Of a DNA stretch of 64,000 nucleotides, positions 39,421-48,446 are shown piece after piece (position 1 is the stretch's first letter; every line of letters starts with the position of its first letter). The notes under the pieces were generated by a model. The model was given only the letters and a program-made list of their open reading frames with translations, ran no database searches and was not told where the DNA came from. The translations under genes were made by a program, and so were the position numbers. This stretch comes from Pantoea cypripedii (GTDB lineage Bacteria; Pseudomonadota; Gammaproteobacteria; Enterobacterales; Enterobacteriaceae): positions 1,089,325 to 1,153,324 of the forward strand of contig NZ_CP024768.1 of the NCBI RefSeq assembly GCF_011395035.1. The letters are read 5' to 3'.

Positions 39421-39624
39421 ATGGAAGGTATCAGTATTGCCAAACTGCTGATCATCGGTGCTCTCATCGTTCTGCTTTTTGGCACCAACAAGTTACGTTC
39501 ACTGGGTGGCGATCTGGGTTCCGCAATCAAAGGCTTCAAAAAGGCCATGAAAGATGATGAATCCACCGCAACCAAAAGCACTGCTGAAGAAGCACCGGCA
39601 GAACGTGTCAGCCACAAAGAGTAA
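39421..39624 (+). CDS. tatE: Twin-arginine translocase subunit TatE
   Basis: A 67-residue TatA/E-family protein. One N-terminal membrane helix (SIAKLLIIGALIVLLFG) is followed by the amphipathic helix TNKLRSLGGDLGSAIKGFKK and a short acidic tail. The length and position beside lipA identify it as TatE rather than TatA. It can form the Tat pore with TatBC. A strong terminator follows. Confidence 0.93.
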   Translation: MEGISIAKLLIIGALIVLLFGTNKLRSLGGDLGSAIKGFKKAMKDDESTATKSTAEEAPAERVSHKE

Positions 39625-39669
39625 TCTCTACGGCTAACGTCAATAAGTGTAAAAATTTATTACGTTGTA

Positions 39670-39703
39670 AAAAAACCAGACTGTCTCCAGTCTGGTTTTT
39701 TTG
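39670..39703. terminator. Strong bidirectional terminator, tatE/lipA
   Basis: AAAAAACCAGACT, loop GTCTCC, AGTCTGGTTTTTTT. The A- and T-runs on both sides make it work for tatE on the plus strand and lipA on the minus strand. Confidence 0.95.
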
Positions 39704-39709
39704 TTTTCC

Positions 39710-39731
39710 GTAGCGGCGCGATTTATCGCGC
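39710..39731. repeat. REP-like unit, copy C, unpaired
   Basis: A single GTAGCGGCGCGATTTATCGC unit with a following GC, between the terminator and the lipA stop. Identical over its length to the left arm of the copy at 54040, but with no inverted partner nearby. Confidence 0.85.
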
Positions 39732-39769
39732 GCCTTTGATTTTGATGTCGCTGCGGCAGGAAGCAGGGA

Positions 39770-40735
39770 TTACTTAACTTCCAGCCCTTTGGCCTGCATA
39801 TCAGCATGGTAAGAGGAGCGCACAAACGGGCCACAGGCCGCGTGGGTGAAGCCCATTGCCATCGCTTCAGCTTTCATCTCATCAAACTCAGCCGGGCTGA
39901 CATAACGCTGCACTGGCAGATGGTGACGGCTCGGTTGCAGATACTGGCCCAGCGTCAGCATGGTGACGCCATGACGACGCAGATCGCGCATCACCTCAAT
40001 GATTTCCGCATTGGTTTCACCCAGACCCACCATCAGGCCGGATTTGGTCGGCACGTTTGGATGCGCTTCTTTAAAACGCTCCAGCAACTTGAGTGACCAC
40101 TCGTAGTTGGCACCCGGTCGAACCTGACGGTAAACGCGTGGCACGTTTTCCAGGTTGTGGTTGAACACATCTGGCGGCGTCGCGGTGAGGATTTCCAGCG
40201 CACGATCCATACGGCCACGGAAATCCGGTACCAGGGTTTCAATCTTGATCGAGGGGCTTTTTTCGCGGATGGCACTGATGCAGTCGGCAAAGTGCTGAGC
40301 ACCGCCGTCACGCAGGTCATCGCGGTCAACCGAGGTGATAACCACATAACGCAGCGCCATATCGGCGATGGTTTGGGCCAGCTTCACCGGCTCGTTAGCA
40401 TCGGGGGCCGTCGGGCGACCGTGTGCCACATCGCAGAACGGACAACGACGGGTACAGATAGCGCCAAGAATCATAAAGGTCGCGGTGCCGTGGTTAAAAC
40501 ATTCCGCCAGGTTAGGGCAGGACGCCTCTTCGCACACCGAATGCAGGCCATTTTTGCGCATGGCGGCCTTGATGCCCTGGATACGGCTGGAGTCGGCAGG
40601 AAGTTTGATCTTCATCCACTCCGGCTTGCGCAGAATTTCCTCGCGCTCAGTGACCACGGTTTTCACCGGAATCAGCGCCATTTTGTCGGCATCGCGATAT
40701 TTGACGCCACGTTCCATCTGAATTGGTTTACTCAT
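39770..40735 (-). CDS. lipA: Lipoyl synthase LipA
   Basis: A 321-residue radical SAM enzyme that inserts two sulfurs into octanoyl-protein to make lipoyl groups. The auxiliary cluster Cys are in CEEASCPNLAEC (C-x4-C-x5-C) and the radical SAM cluster in CTRRCPFCDV (C-x3-C-x2-C). The conserved C-terminal GPFVRSSYHAD segment is present. Length matches E. coli. It lies downstream of lipB on the same strand with a 173-nt gap, each probably with its own promoter. Confidence 0.97.
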   Translation of the reverse strand: MSKPIQMERGVKYRDADKMALIPVKTVVTEREEILRKPEWMKIKLPADSSRIQGIKAAMRKNGLHSVCEEASCPNLAECFNHGTATFMILGAICTRRCPFCDVAHGRPTAPDANEPVKLAQTIADMALRYVVITSVDRDDLRDGGAQHFADCISAIREKSPSIKIETLVPDFRGRMDRALEILTATPPDVFNHNLENVPRVYRQVRPGANYEWSLKLLERFKEAHPNVPTKSGLMVGLGETNAEIIEVMRDLRRHGVTMLTLGQYLQPSRHHLPVQRYVSPAEFDEMKAEAMAMGFTHAACGPFVRSSYHADMQAKGLEVK

Positions 40736-40908
40736 AAATCTGCAGGTTCCGGTCGGGATTGCGATTTGAAAGCTTCCTCACTCAAACTGAGAACCAGGCT
40801 TTCAACTTTATTTGAAAAAATTGCAAAAATTATATCATCTCGCAGCGCGGGAAGCAGCCGCTGTGAAGGTCATCAGGTTACAAAATTGTAAATCCGCACA
40901 GATGGTCA

Positions 40909-41571
40909 TCACAGTGCTGGCTCATCGTTTCGCCACTCGCTGGTGGTAAAGCCGGTCAGGCGTGCAAAATGCTGCACCAGACGCGGCTGGACATCCGCAG
41001 TGGTGACACCGGGCTGGAACTGACCCAGCTGCGCCATGCGCATACCGGCATAACCGCAGGGGTTGATACGCAGGAAAGGGGCGAGATCCATCGCCACATT
41101 CAATGCCAGGCCGTGAAATGAACACCCTTTGCGGATGCGCAGACCGAGCGAGCAAATCTTCTCTTCGCCGACGTAGACGCCAGGGGCGTCCGGGCGGGCA
41201 TGCGCGCTGACACCGTAATCCGCCAGGGTAGCCACCACCGTTTCTTCCAGCGCCGTCACCAGCTGGCGCACGCCAAGTTTGCGGCGTTTAACATCGATCA
41301 ACACATACATGACCTGCTGGCCGGGACCGTGATAGGTGACCTGGCCGCCGCGATCGCTCTGCACCACGGGAATGTCGCCGGGCATCAGCAGATGCTCCGC
41401 TTTGCCCGCCTGGCCCTGAGTGAACACCGGGTTGTGCTCCACCAGCCAGACTTCATCCGGGGTGTCGCTGTCGCGTTGATCGGTAAAGCGGTGCATGGCG
41501 TCGGAAATCGGCTGCCAGTCGCGCAGGCCGAGTTGACGAACAAGAAGCGTATTAGCTGACAAAACGGGCAT
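40909..41571 (-). CDS. lipB: Octanoyltransferase LipB
   Basis: A 220-residue enzyme that moves octanoate from acyl carrier protein to lipoyl domains, the step before LipA. The catalytic motif is SDRGGQVTYHGPGQQVMY, and the acyl-enzyme Cys/Lys region is GEEKICSLGLRIRKGCSFHG. The start was set at MPVLSANTLLVRQLG; the 7-residue upstream extension (MPLTLYR) lacks family support. Conserved ybeD-lipB-lipA order. Confidence 0.96.
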   Translation of the reverse strand: MPVLSANTLLVRQLGLRDWQPISDAMHRFTDQRDSDTPDEVWLVEHNPVFTQGQAGKAEHLLMPGDIPVVQSDRGGQVTYHGPGQQVMYVLIDVKRRKLGVRQLVTALEETVVATLADYGVSAHARPDAPGVYVGEEKICSLGLRIRKGCSFHGLALNVAMDLAPFLRINPCGYAGMRMAQLGQFQPGVTTADVQPRLVQHFARLTGFTTSEWRNDEPAL

Positions 41572-41598
41572 CCGGTAAAGAGTGAGAGGCAAAGTATA

Positions 41599-41626
41599 AC
41601 GCTGGCAAAGATCCCTTTGCCAGCGT
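41599..41626 (-). terminator. Terminator-like hairpin after ybeD
   Basis: ACGCTGGCAAAG (41599-41610) and CTTTGCCAGCGT (41615-41626) pair perfectly over 12 bp around ATCC, 6 nt beyond the ybeD stop. The following minus-strand sequence TATACTTTG has only a weak U-tract. Confidence 0.7.
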
Positions 41627-41631
41627 CAGCA

Positions 41632-41895
41632 TTACAGCACCATGCGCACGATATCGATGTTGCCTAACTCTTCATACAGGGTTTCAACCTGTTCAATGTG
41701 CGTAGCCATGATGGTGATGGAAACAGAATGATAATTGCCTTTGCTGCTCGGCTTCACATCTGGCTTGTAGTCGCCGGGCGCATGACGCTGCACCACAGCA
41801 ACCACTTGATCAACCAGCTCCGGTTGCGCCAGACCCATCACTTTATAGGTAAACGAGGTAGGGAATTCGAGCAGTTCATTCAGTTTGGTTTTCAT
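41632..41895 (-). CDS. ybeD: DUF493 protein YbeD
   Basis: An 87-residue ACT-like fold protein (DUF493), nearly identical in pattern to E. coli YbeD: LNELLEFPTSFTYKVMGLAQ, YHSVSITIMATHIEQVETLY, ending VRMVL. The function is unsettled; it was proposed to relate to lipoate metabolism because of its fixed place between dacA and lipB. Confidence 0.95.
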   Translation of the reverse strand: MKTKLNELLEFPTSFTYKVMGLAQPELVDQVVAVVQRHAPGDYKPDVKPSSKGNYHSVSITIMATHIEQVETLYEELGNIDIVRMVL

Positions 41896-41909
41896 ATTGA
41901 CTCCGGTGC

Positions 41910-41939
41910 AAAAAAACAGGCTCCCGCCTGAGCGGGAGC
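41910..41939 (-). terminator. dacA terminator
   Basis: GCTCCCGC (41920-41927) and GCGGGAGC (41932-41939) pair around CTGA. On the minus strand the stem is followed by CTGTTTTTTT. It lies about 50 nt past the dacA stop and just ahead of ybeD, separating the two units. Confidence 0.9.
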
Positions 41940-41988
41940 AATAATATTAACTTATATAGGGGCAATGCGGCGTTTTTTCAATCGCGCC

Positions 41989-43200
41989 TTAGCCGAACCA
42001 GTGGTGGAACATCAGTTTGATGTAATCGATGATGCGACTGATGAAACCGCCTTCCTGTACTTCGTTCAGCACCACCAGCGGACGCTGTTCAATGGTTTTG
42101 CCATCCAGCTGGAAGTTGATGCTGCCCACCACCTGATTTTTCTGCAGCGGCGCATGCAGTTCGGTGTTGTTGAGCACATAGCTGGCTTTCAGATCTTTCA
42201 TACGGCCACGTGGGATGGTCAGATAAGCATCTTTCTCCACGCCCAGCTGCACGCGGTCGCTGTTACCAAACCAGACCGGCTCAGAAGCAAATTCTTTACC
42301 CGCCTTCAGCGGTGCTACGGTTTCAAAGAAACGGAAGCCCCAGGTCAGCAGTTTTTTGCTCTCGGTTTCACGGCCTTTGTAGGTATGGCCGCCCATCACC
42401 GCCGAAATCAGACGCATCTGGCCTTCAGTCGCCGATGCCACCAGGTTGTAACCTGCGGCATCGGTATGGCCGGTTTTGATGCCGTCGACATTGAGGCTGG
42501 TATCCCACAGCAGGCCGTTACGGTTCAGCTGACGGATGTTGTTAAAGGTGAACTCTTTCTCGTGGTAAACCGCGTATTCATCCGGTACATCACGAATCAG
42601 TGCCTGACCGATCAGCGCCATATCACGGGCTGAGCTGTACTGGCCGTCGGCATCCAGGCCGTGTACGGTCTGGAAATGGGTGTTTTTCAGGCCCAGCGCC
42701 TGCACGTAATTGTTCATCAGGCTGACGAAGGCATCCTGGCTGCCAGCCACATAATCGGCCATGGCAACACAGGCATCGTTACCGGATTGCAGCACGATAC
42801 CGCGCGTCAGCTGCGAAACGGGAACGCGATCGCCGGGTTTGAGGAACATCAGCGAGGAACCTTTAAATACCGGGTTACCGGTAGCCCAGGCATCTTTACC
42901 CACGGTGACAATATCATCCTGATGGATTTTGCCCGCTTTGACCGCCTGGCCTATGACGTAACTGGTCATCATTTTGGTCAGACTGGCCGGGTCGCGGCGT
43001 GCATCGGCGTTCTTTTCCGCCAGCACCTTGCCCGAGTTATAGTCGATCAGAACGTAGGCTTCAGCATCAATGTCCGGGACGCCCGGAATCATAGTTTTGA
43101 GGTTAACATCGTCCGCCAGGGCGGCATGGCTGAGAGAAAGGGCGACCAGTGATCCCACTGTCAGGCGTTTCAGAAAACGAGAAGGTTTCAGCGTATTCAT
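41989..43200 (-). CDS. dacA: D-alanyl-D-alanine carboxypeptidase DacA (PBP5)
   Basis: A 403-residue low-molecular-weight penicillin-binding protein that trims peptidoglycan pentapeptides. The signal peptide is residues 1-29 (GSLVALSLSHAALA). Catalytic motifs are SLTK (Ser73), SGN (139-141) and KTG (242-244). The C-terminal amphipathic anchor (SRIIDYIKLMFHHWFG) attaches it to the inner membrane. Length as in E. coli. Downstream of rlpA on the same strand. Confidence 0.97.
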   Translation of the reverse strand: MNTLKPSRFLKRLTVGSLVALSLSHAALADDVNLKTMIPGVPDIDAEAYVLIDYNSGKVLAEKNADARRDPASLTKMMTSYVIGQAVKAGKIHQDDIVTVGKDAWATGNPVFKGSSLMFLKPGDRVPVSQLTRGIVLQSGNDACVAMADYVAGSQDAFVSLMNNYVQALGLKNTHFQTVHGLDADGQYSSARDMALIGQALIRDVPDEYAVYHEKEFTFNNIRQLNRNGLLWDTSLNVDGIKTGHTDAAGYNLVASATEGQMRLISAVMGGHTYKGRETESKKLLTWGFRFFETVAPLKAGKEFASEPVWFGNSDRVQLGVEKDAYLTIPRGRMKDLKASYVLNNTELHAPLQKNQVVGSINFQLDGKTIEQRPLVVLNEVQEGGFISRIIDYIKLMFHHWFG

Positions 43201-43301
43201 GTTCAGGACTACAACATCCGTGGGGTTAAGAGTGAAAAAAAGTGCCTTGACTCAAGCAAACGCCCTGATTGGGCGACATCTTGCTTTGCAAAACTGTTGT
43301 A

Positions 43302-43323
43302 ACCAGGCATCACTATGCCTGGT
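43302..43323 (-). terminator. Hairpin after rlpA
   Basis: ACCAGGCA (43302-43309) and TGCCTGGT (43316-43323), perfect 8-bp arms, within 30 nt of the rlpA stop. No U-tract follows, so termination would be weak. A second small stem, CGCCC-TGATT-GGGCG, lies at 43261-43275. Confidence 0.5.
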
Positions 43324-43331
43324 CGTTATTA

Positions 43332-44423
43332 TCACATGCCGTTATGCGATGTGGTAATAAAGGAACTCATCTGCGCTTCATTGTTCAGGCGCTGCTGCAA
43401 GGCAGCGGCTTCTGCGCGGGATTTATAGCCGCCCAGTTGCACACGATAAACGTTACCATTGGCCTCAACCGAACCCGGTACACCGAAACGTTTGCCGAGG
43501 CTGGTTGCCAGCTCGCGTGCACGGGCGGCATCATTAAGCGCGCCTACCTGCACCACATAACCTCCAGCGCTGGCCGGTGCGGAAGCAGCGGCAACGGGAG
43601 CGGCTACCGCCGCTGTCGCCGCGGGTGCAGCGGCAGCAGGTTGCGGCTCGCTGCCTTCCAGTACGCCATTGGCTAACGGTTGCGGTGCGCCAAGAAACCC
43701 ATTGCTGCGGACCGGGGCACCCATACCATCGCTGCTTTGCAGCGTGCTGTTGTCCACCGCGCGGACATCCTGCGCGGGAGGCGTGGCGCTTTGGGTGCTG
43801 GCACTGCCACCCATCATTACCATACCGCCACCAAGGTCAGGGCGTGCTGGCAGCGCGTAGCTTTGTTTAGCGACCGTCGTACCGATGGTGCCGGGACCCG
43901 ACAGCGTGCCGTCTGGCGCGACATTGATATAGTCAACGCGTACACGGGTATTATTCGAGATATTCAGGCGGTCAGCTGCGGCGCTCGACAGGTCGATAAT
44001 ACGGCCCGGCGTATAGGGACCGCGATCATTGACGCGCACCACGATTTGACGACCATTCGCCAGGTTAGTGACGCGGACATAGCTGGGTAAGGGCAAGGTC
44101 GGATGGGCAGCGCTCATGGCGTTAGGATCGAAGGATTCGCCAATCGCGGTACGGTTACCCTGAGCTTCATTGCCATAAGACGTGGCTAAACCCACTTCAC
44201 TGAAGTTAGAGGGATCTTTAACGATACGGTAGGTTTTGCCGTTGACGCTATAGTCCTGGCTGGTTGACGGATTAATCGGTTCGTAGCGCGGTTCCACCCC
44301 CGGAATTTCAACCACCGGGCCATTGTAAGCCGGTTGCGGTGGGGCGGTATTCTGCGGTTCCTGAGAGGAACAGGCAGCCAATACCAATGATGCCAGAACA
44401 ACCCCAAGCCAGTCCTTACGCAT
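43332..44423 (-). CDS. rlpA: Septal-ring lytic transglycosylase RlpA
   Basis: A 363-residue outer-membrane lipoprotein. The lipobox LAAC has Cys18. The double-psi beta-barrel domain (about 75-170) includes GLATSYGNEAQGNRTAIGE and VRVNDRGPYTPGRIIDLS. A Gln/Ala/Pro-rich linker (about 200-285) with a poly-Ala tract follows, then the SPOR domain (YVVQVGALNDAARARELA ... VYRVQLGGYKSRAEA) that binds denuded septal glycan. The last gene of the mrdA-mrdB-rlpA cluster, 10 nt after mrdB. Confidence 0.95.
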   Translation of the reverse strand: MRKDWLGVVLASLVLAACSSQEPQNTAPPQPAYNGPVVEIPGVEPRYEPINPSTSQDYSVNGKTYRIVKDPSNFSEVGLATSYGNEAQGNRTAIGESFDPNAMSAAHPTLPLPSYVRVTNLANGRQIVVRVNDRGPYTPGRIIDLSSAAADRLNISNNTRVRVDYINVAPDGTLSGPGTIGTTVAKQSYALPARPDLGGGMVMMGGSASTQSATPPAQDVRAVDNSTLQSSDGMGAPVRSNGFLGAPQPLANGVLEGSEPQPAAAAPAATAAVAAPVAAASAPASAGGYVVQVGALNDAARARELATSLGKRFGVPGSVEANGNVYRVQLGGYKSRAEAAALQQRLNNEAQMSSFITTSHNGM

Positions 44424-44433
44424 GTGCAGCCTC

Positions 44434-45552
44434 TTAAACGCTTTTAGATAACATTTTTCGATGAGTATGGATCGACATTACGATGCCAAATCCGGCCATT
44501 AGTACAATCAATGCCGATCCGCCGTAGCTGACCAGCGGCAGCGGTACGCCAACCACCGGTAAGATACCACTAACCATGCCAATGTTAACGAAAACATAAA
44601 CGAATAAAATCAGCATCAAACCTCCCGCCATTACGCGACCAAAGGTGGTTTGTGCCCTGGCTGCGATAATCAAACCGCGCATAATCAGCAGCAGATACAG
44701 CACCAGCAACAGCAGCACGCCAACCAACCCAAGTTCTTCCGCCAGTACGGCAAAGATAAAGTCGGTATGGCGTTCAGGCAAAAACTCCAGCTGCGACTGG
44801 GTGCCATGCAGCCACCCTTTACCGCGCAGGCCACCCGAGCCGATAGCAATTTTTGACTGGATAATGTGGTAACCGGCACCCAATGGATCGCTCTCGGGAT
44901 TGAGCAGCATCATCACGCGGTCGCGCTGATAATCGTGCATCAGGAAGAACCACAGCACCGGGATAAACGCCGCAATCAGCAGTACCGCAACGCCAATCAG
45001 TTTCCAGCTCATGCCTGACAGGAACAGCACGAACAAACCTGATGCCGCGATCAGGATTGAGGTCCCGAGGTCAGGCTGCGCCGCAACCAGCAGGGTCGGG
45101 GCGAAGATCAGGATCAGTGCGATGCCGGTGTTCTTCAGCGTTGGCGGACACACATCGCGGTTGATAAAGCGCGCCACCATCAGCGGCACGGCGATTTTGG
45201 CGATCTCTGATGGCTGAAAGCGCACCACGCCCAGATCCAGCCAGCGCTGTGCCCCTTTACTGATATGGCCGAAGGCATCTACGGCAATCAGTAATATCAC
45301 GCAGAGGATGTAGAGATAGGGTGCCCAGCTCTCGTAAACGCGCGGTGGCACCTGCGCCAGCACGATCATGATCACCAGCCCCATCACAATCTGGCCGATT
45401 TTACGCTCCATCATGCCGGGATCCTGGCCACTGGCGCTCCAGATAACGAAAGCGCTATAGACCAGCAGGCCGATGATCACCAGCATAAAGAGGGGATCAA
45501 TATGGATGCGCGTCCAGATCGTTCTTTTCTGCGGACTATCGTTCATGGACAT
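44434..45552 (-). CDS. mrdB: Peptidoglycan glycosyltransferase MrdB (RodA)
   Basis: A 372-residue SEDS-family membrane enzyme with ten membrane segments that polymerises glycan for cell elongation, in complex with MrdA. Signature segments: GAQRWLDLGVVRFQPSEIAK, QPDLGTSILIAASGLFVLF, and PVVGVPLPLVSYGGSALIV. The conserved C-terminal HTHRKMLSKSV is identical to E. coli. Begins 3 nt after the mrdA stop. Confidence 0.97.
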   Translation of the reverse strand: MSMNDSPQKRTIWTRIHIDPLFMLVIIGLLVYSAFVIWSASGQDPGMMERKIGQIVMGLVIMIVLAQVPPRVYESWAPYLYILCVILLIAVDAFGHISKGAQRWLDLGVVRFQPSEIAKIAVPLMVARFINRDVCPPTLKNTGIALILIFAPTLLVAAQPDLGTSILIAASGLFVLFLSGMSWKLIGVAVLLIAAFIPVLWFFLMHDYQRDRVMMLLNPESDPLGAGYHIIQSKIAIGSGGLRGKGWLHGTQSQLEFLPERHTDFIFAVLAEELGLVGVLLLLVLYLLLIMRGLIIAARAQTTFGRVMAGGLMLILFVYVFVNIGMVSGILPVVGVPLPLVSYGGSALIVLMAGFGIVMSIHTHRKMLSKSV

Positions 45553-45554
45553 GC

Positions 45555-47459
45555 TTATTCACCTTCGTAACCGGGTGGCGTCGGTGCGGCTTCAGGAAGC
45601 ACCGTGTTGTTATCGCCTAACATAATGTGGTCGAGAATCTGACGCATAACCGAGCCGACGGCCGGGCCAGCGCCGCCGTTCTCCAGAATCATGGTGACGG
45701 CGACACGCGGTTTATCGAACGGCGCGAAGGCGGTCATCAGTTTGTGGTCACGCAGACGCTCAGCGATTTTGTGTGCGTTGTAGGTTTCGTTCTCTTTCAG
45801 ACCGAATACCTGGGCCGTACCGGATTTGGCGGCGATTTTATAGGGTGCGTCGGCAAAACTTTTATGCGCAGTCCCGTTGGGACGGTTGGCAACGCCATAC
45901 ATCCCGTCTTTGGCGATCTCCCAGAAACCGGAGTGGATATCGCCAATCGGTTCATCTGCTGGCTGGCGATACGGCACCATGGTATGACCTTCACGGGTCG
46001 CGTGCAGCAGATGTGGCACTTTGATCACCCCGTCGTTAATCAAAATCATCATGGCTTTGTTCATTTGCACCGGCGTGGCGGTCCAGTAGCCCTGGCCAAT
46101 CCCCACCGGAATGGTATCGCCCTGATACCAGGGTTTTTTAAAGCGCTTCAGCTTCCAGTCACGCGTCGGCATATTGCCGGGGCTTTCCTGAGGCAGGTCA
46201 ATACCGGTGCGATGGCCGTAGCCAAATTTGGTCATCCATTCTGACAGGCGGTCAATCCCCATGTCATAAGCAACCTGATAGAAAAAGGTATCGGCGGATT
46301 CTTCCAGTGCTTTGGTGACGTTGAGACGTCCATGGCCCCATTTTTTCCAGTCGCGATAACGTTTTTCCGAACCCGGCAGCTGCCACCAGCCGGGATCAAA
46401 CAGGCTGGTATTGCGGTTAATCACCCCGGCGCTGAGCGCTGATACCGCGACATAAGGCTTCACCGTAGAGGCAGGGGGGTAGGCCGCCTGCAAGGCGCGA
46501 TTATAAAGCGGACGGTTTTCATCGTTGAGCAAGGCTTTGTAATCTTTGCTGGAGATGCCATCGACGAACAGATTCGGGTCGTAGCTCGGTGTTGAAACCA
46601 GCGCCAGGATTTCGCCGGTACGTGGGTCGCTCACCACCACCGCCGCGCGGCTACCTGTCAGCAGCGTTTCGATGTACTGCTGCAGTTTGAGGTCGATGGT
46701 GAGATAGATATCGCGTCCGGCCTGTGGTGATTGTTCATGCAGCTGACGTATCACCCGGCCACGGTTATTCACCTCGACTTCTTCATAGCCGGTGGTGCCG
46801 TGCAGCACATCTTCGTAATAGTTTTCGATGCCCAGCTTGCCGATATCATGCGTCGCCGCATAGTTCGGCCATTTGCCTTCCTGATCGAGACGGCTGACGT
46901 CACGATCGTTAATTTTTGAGACGTAGCCCACCACATGGGTCAGCGTTTGTCCGTAGGGATAGTAGCGACGCTGGTAACCTTTCACTTCCACGCCAGGGAA
47001 GCGGTACTGATTCACGGCAAAACGCGCCACCTGCACATCGCTCAGGGCGGTTTTGACCGGAATGGAGGTGAAGCGGCGTGAGCGCTTGCGTTCTTTATCA
47101 AACGCATCCAAATCATCATCGGTGAGGTCGAGGATCGGGCGCAGGTCCTGTAGCGTTTGCTTCAGGTCATCGACTTTTTCCGGCACCAGCTCGGCCTGAT
47201 AGATGGTTCGATTCAGCGCCAGCGGCACGCCGTTGCGATCAAAAATGATACCGCGGCTCGGTGCCACCGGCACCAGCTTGATGCGGTTGTCATTGGAGCG
47301 GGTGCTGTAATCAGCAAAACGCAGAATTTGCAGGTGGTACAGGTTGACCACCAGAATACCGGAAAGCAGCAGGATGCCGAAAAAGGCTACCAAAGCCCGA
47401 CGGACAAACAGCTTTTGTTCGGCAGTGTAATCGCGAAAAGCGTTGCTTTGTAATTTCAT
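45555..47459 (-). CDS. mrdA: Penicillin-binding protein 2, MrdA
   Basis: A 634-residue class B PBP, the transpeptidase of the rod complex. One N-terminal membrane anchor (RRALVAFFGILLLSGILVV). The PBP dimerisation domain spans about 60-240. Transpeptidase motifs are STVK (Ser331), SAD in ALEESADTFFYQ, and KSGT in AAKSGTAQVFG. Begins 34 nt after rlmH. Mrd proteins set rod shape; amdinocillin targets this protein. Confidence 0.97.
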   Translation of the reverse strand: MKLQSNAFRDYTAEQKLFVRRALVAFFGILLLSGILVVNLYHLQILRFADYSTRSNDNRIKLVPVAPSRGIIFDRNGVPLALNRTIYQAELVPEKVDDLKQTLQDLRPILDLTDDDLDAFDKERKRSRRFTSIPVKTALSDVQVARFAVNQYRFPGVEVKGYQRRYYPYGQTLTHVVGYVSKINDRDVSRLDQEGKWPNYAATHDIGKLGIENYYEDVLHGTTGYEEVEVNNRGRVIRQLHEQSPQAGRDIYLTIDLKLQQYIETLLTGSRAAVVVSDPRTGEILALVSTPSYDPNLFVDGISSKDYKALLNDENRPLYNRALQAAYPPASTVKPYVAVSALSAGVINRNTSLFDPGWWQLPGSEKRYRDWKKWGHGRLNVTKALEESADTFFYQVAYDMGIDRLSEWMTKFGYGHRTGIDLPQESPGNMPTRDWKLKRFKKPWYQGDTIPVGIGQGYWTATPVQMNKAMMILINDGVIKVPHLLHATREGHTMVPYRQPADEPIGDIHSGFWEIAKDGMYGVANRPNGTAHKSFADAPYKIAAKSGTAQVFGLKENETYNAHKIAERLRDHKLMTAFAPFDKPRVAVTMILENGGAGPAVGSVMRQILDHIMLGDNNTVLPEAAPTPPGYEGE

Positions 47460-47493
47460 CCGCTGCGTTTAATGTCCGGGGTTGGCCTGGCGT

Positions 47494-47964
47494 TTATTCA
47501 CGGTGATAAGGATGATTGGCGGTGATGCTCCAGGCACGGTACAGGCTCTCGGCCACCAGCACACGCACCAGCGGATGTGGCAGCGTCAGTGCTGACAGTG
47601 ACCAGCTTTGCTCTGCCGCCGCCTTACAGGCAGGCGACAGGCCTTCAGGCCCGCCGATCAACAGGCTAACATCGCGGCCATCCTGCTTCCAGCGCTCCAG
47701 TTGCTGCGCCAGCTGCGGGGTTTCCCACGGTTGCCCGGGAATATCCAGCGTCACAATGCGATTACCTTTGCCCACAGCCGCCAGCATCGCTTCACCTTCT
47801 TTTTCAAGAATGCGTTTGATGTCGGCGTTTTTGCCGCGTTTGCCTGCTGCTACTTCGGTCAGTTCCAGCGGCATATCTTTAGGGAAGCGGCGCAGATATT
47901 CGGTAAACCCGGTCTGAACCCAATCCGGCATTTTGGTGCCGACGGCCACAAGCTGCAATTTCAC
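47494..47964 (-). CDS. rlmH: 23S rRNA pseudouridine-1915 N3-methyltransferase RlmH
   Basis: A 156-residue SPOUT methyltransferase that methylates pseudouridine 1915 in helix 69. The knotted SAM-binding site includes LLIGGPEGLSPACKAAAEQS and LPHPLVRVLVAESLYRAW. The C-terminus NHPYHRE is conserved. Begins 3 nt after rsfS, a coupled pair. Confidence 0.97.
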   Translation of the reverse strand: MKLQLVAVGTKMPDWVQTGFTEYLRRFPKDMPLELTEVAAGKRGKNADIKRILEKEGEAMLAAVGKGNRIVTLDIPGQPWETPQLAQQLERWKQDGRDVSLLIGGPEGLSPACKAAAEQSWSLSALTLPHPLVRVLVAESLYRAWSITANHPYHRE

Positions 47965-47967
47965 TGC

Positions 47968-48285
47968 TTAGCTCCAGAGCTTTTCCAGCTCATACAGCTG
48001 ACGGCTGTCTTCCTGCATGACGTGCACAATCACGTCACCAAGATCGACGACCACCCAGTCGGCTGCCGCTTTACCTTCAACGCCTAATGGCTTCAGGCCC
48101 GCAGCGCGTGACTCCTGCATGACATGGTCAGCAATGGAGGTCACATGGCGGGTTGAGGTGCCGGTGCAGATAATCATGCAATCGGTGATGCTGGATTTGC
48201 CCTGAACGTCAAGTGCGACGATATCCTGGCCTTTGAGATCATCAATCTTATCAATAACGAACTCTTGGAGTGCTTTACCTTGCAA
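47968..48285 (-). CDS. rsfS: Ribosome silencing factor RsfS
   Basis: A 105-residue factor that binds L14 and blocks subunit joining under starvation. The sequence QGKALQEFVIDKIDDLKGQD and SSITDCMIICTGTSTRHV is nearly identical to E. coli RsfS. The start is TTG at 48285 with AAGGGG about 8 nt upstream; the same TTG start is known in E. coli, so it is a conserved weak start that may limit expression. The cobC gene that precedes it in E. coli is absent. Confidence 0.96.
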   Translation of the reverse strand: MQGKALQEFVIDKIDDLKGQDIVALDVQGKSSITDCMIICTGTSTRHVTSIADHVMQESRAAGLKPLGVEGKAAADWVVVDLGDVIVHVMQEDSRQLYELEKLWS

Positions 48286-48446
48286 AAGGTTCCCCTTAAA
48301 TCAGGTGATTACGGGCAGGCTGAATGCCCTGGAAACGCAGCCAAAAATGAAGCGGCGCAGTATAGCATGTCGTGATTGGTCGCGATATATACCCGTTATA
48401 CATCAAATTGCAGGAGCGTTAACTGTCAGCGTGCCTGCAAGCCGAA

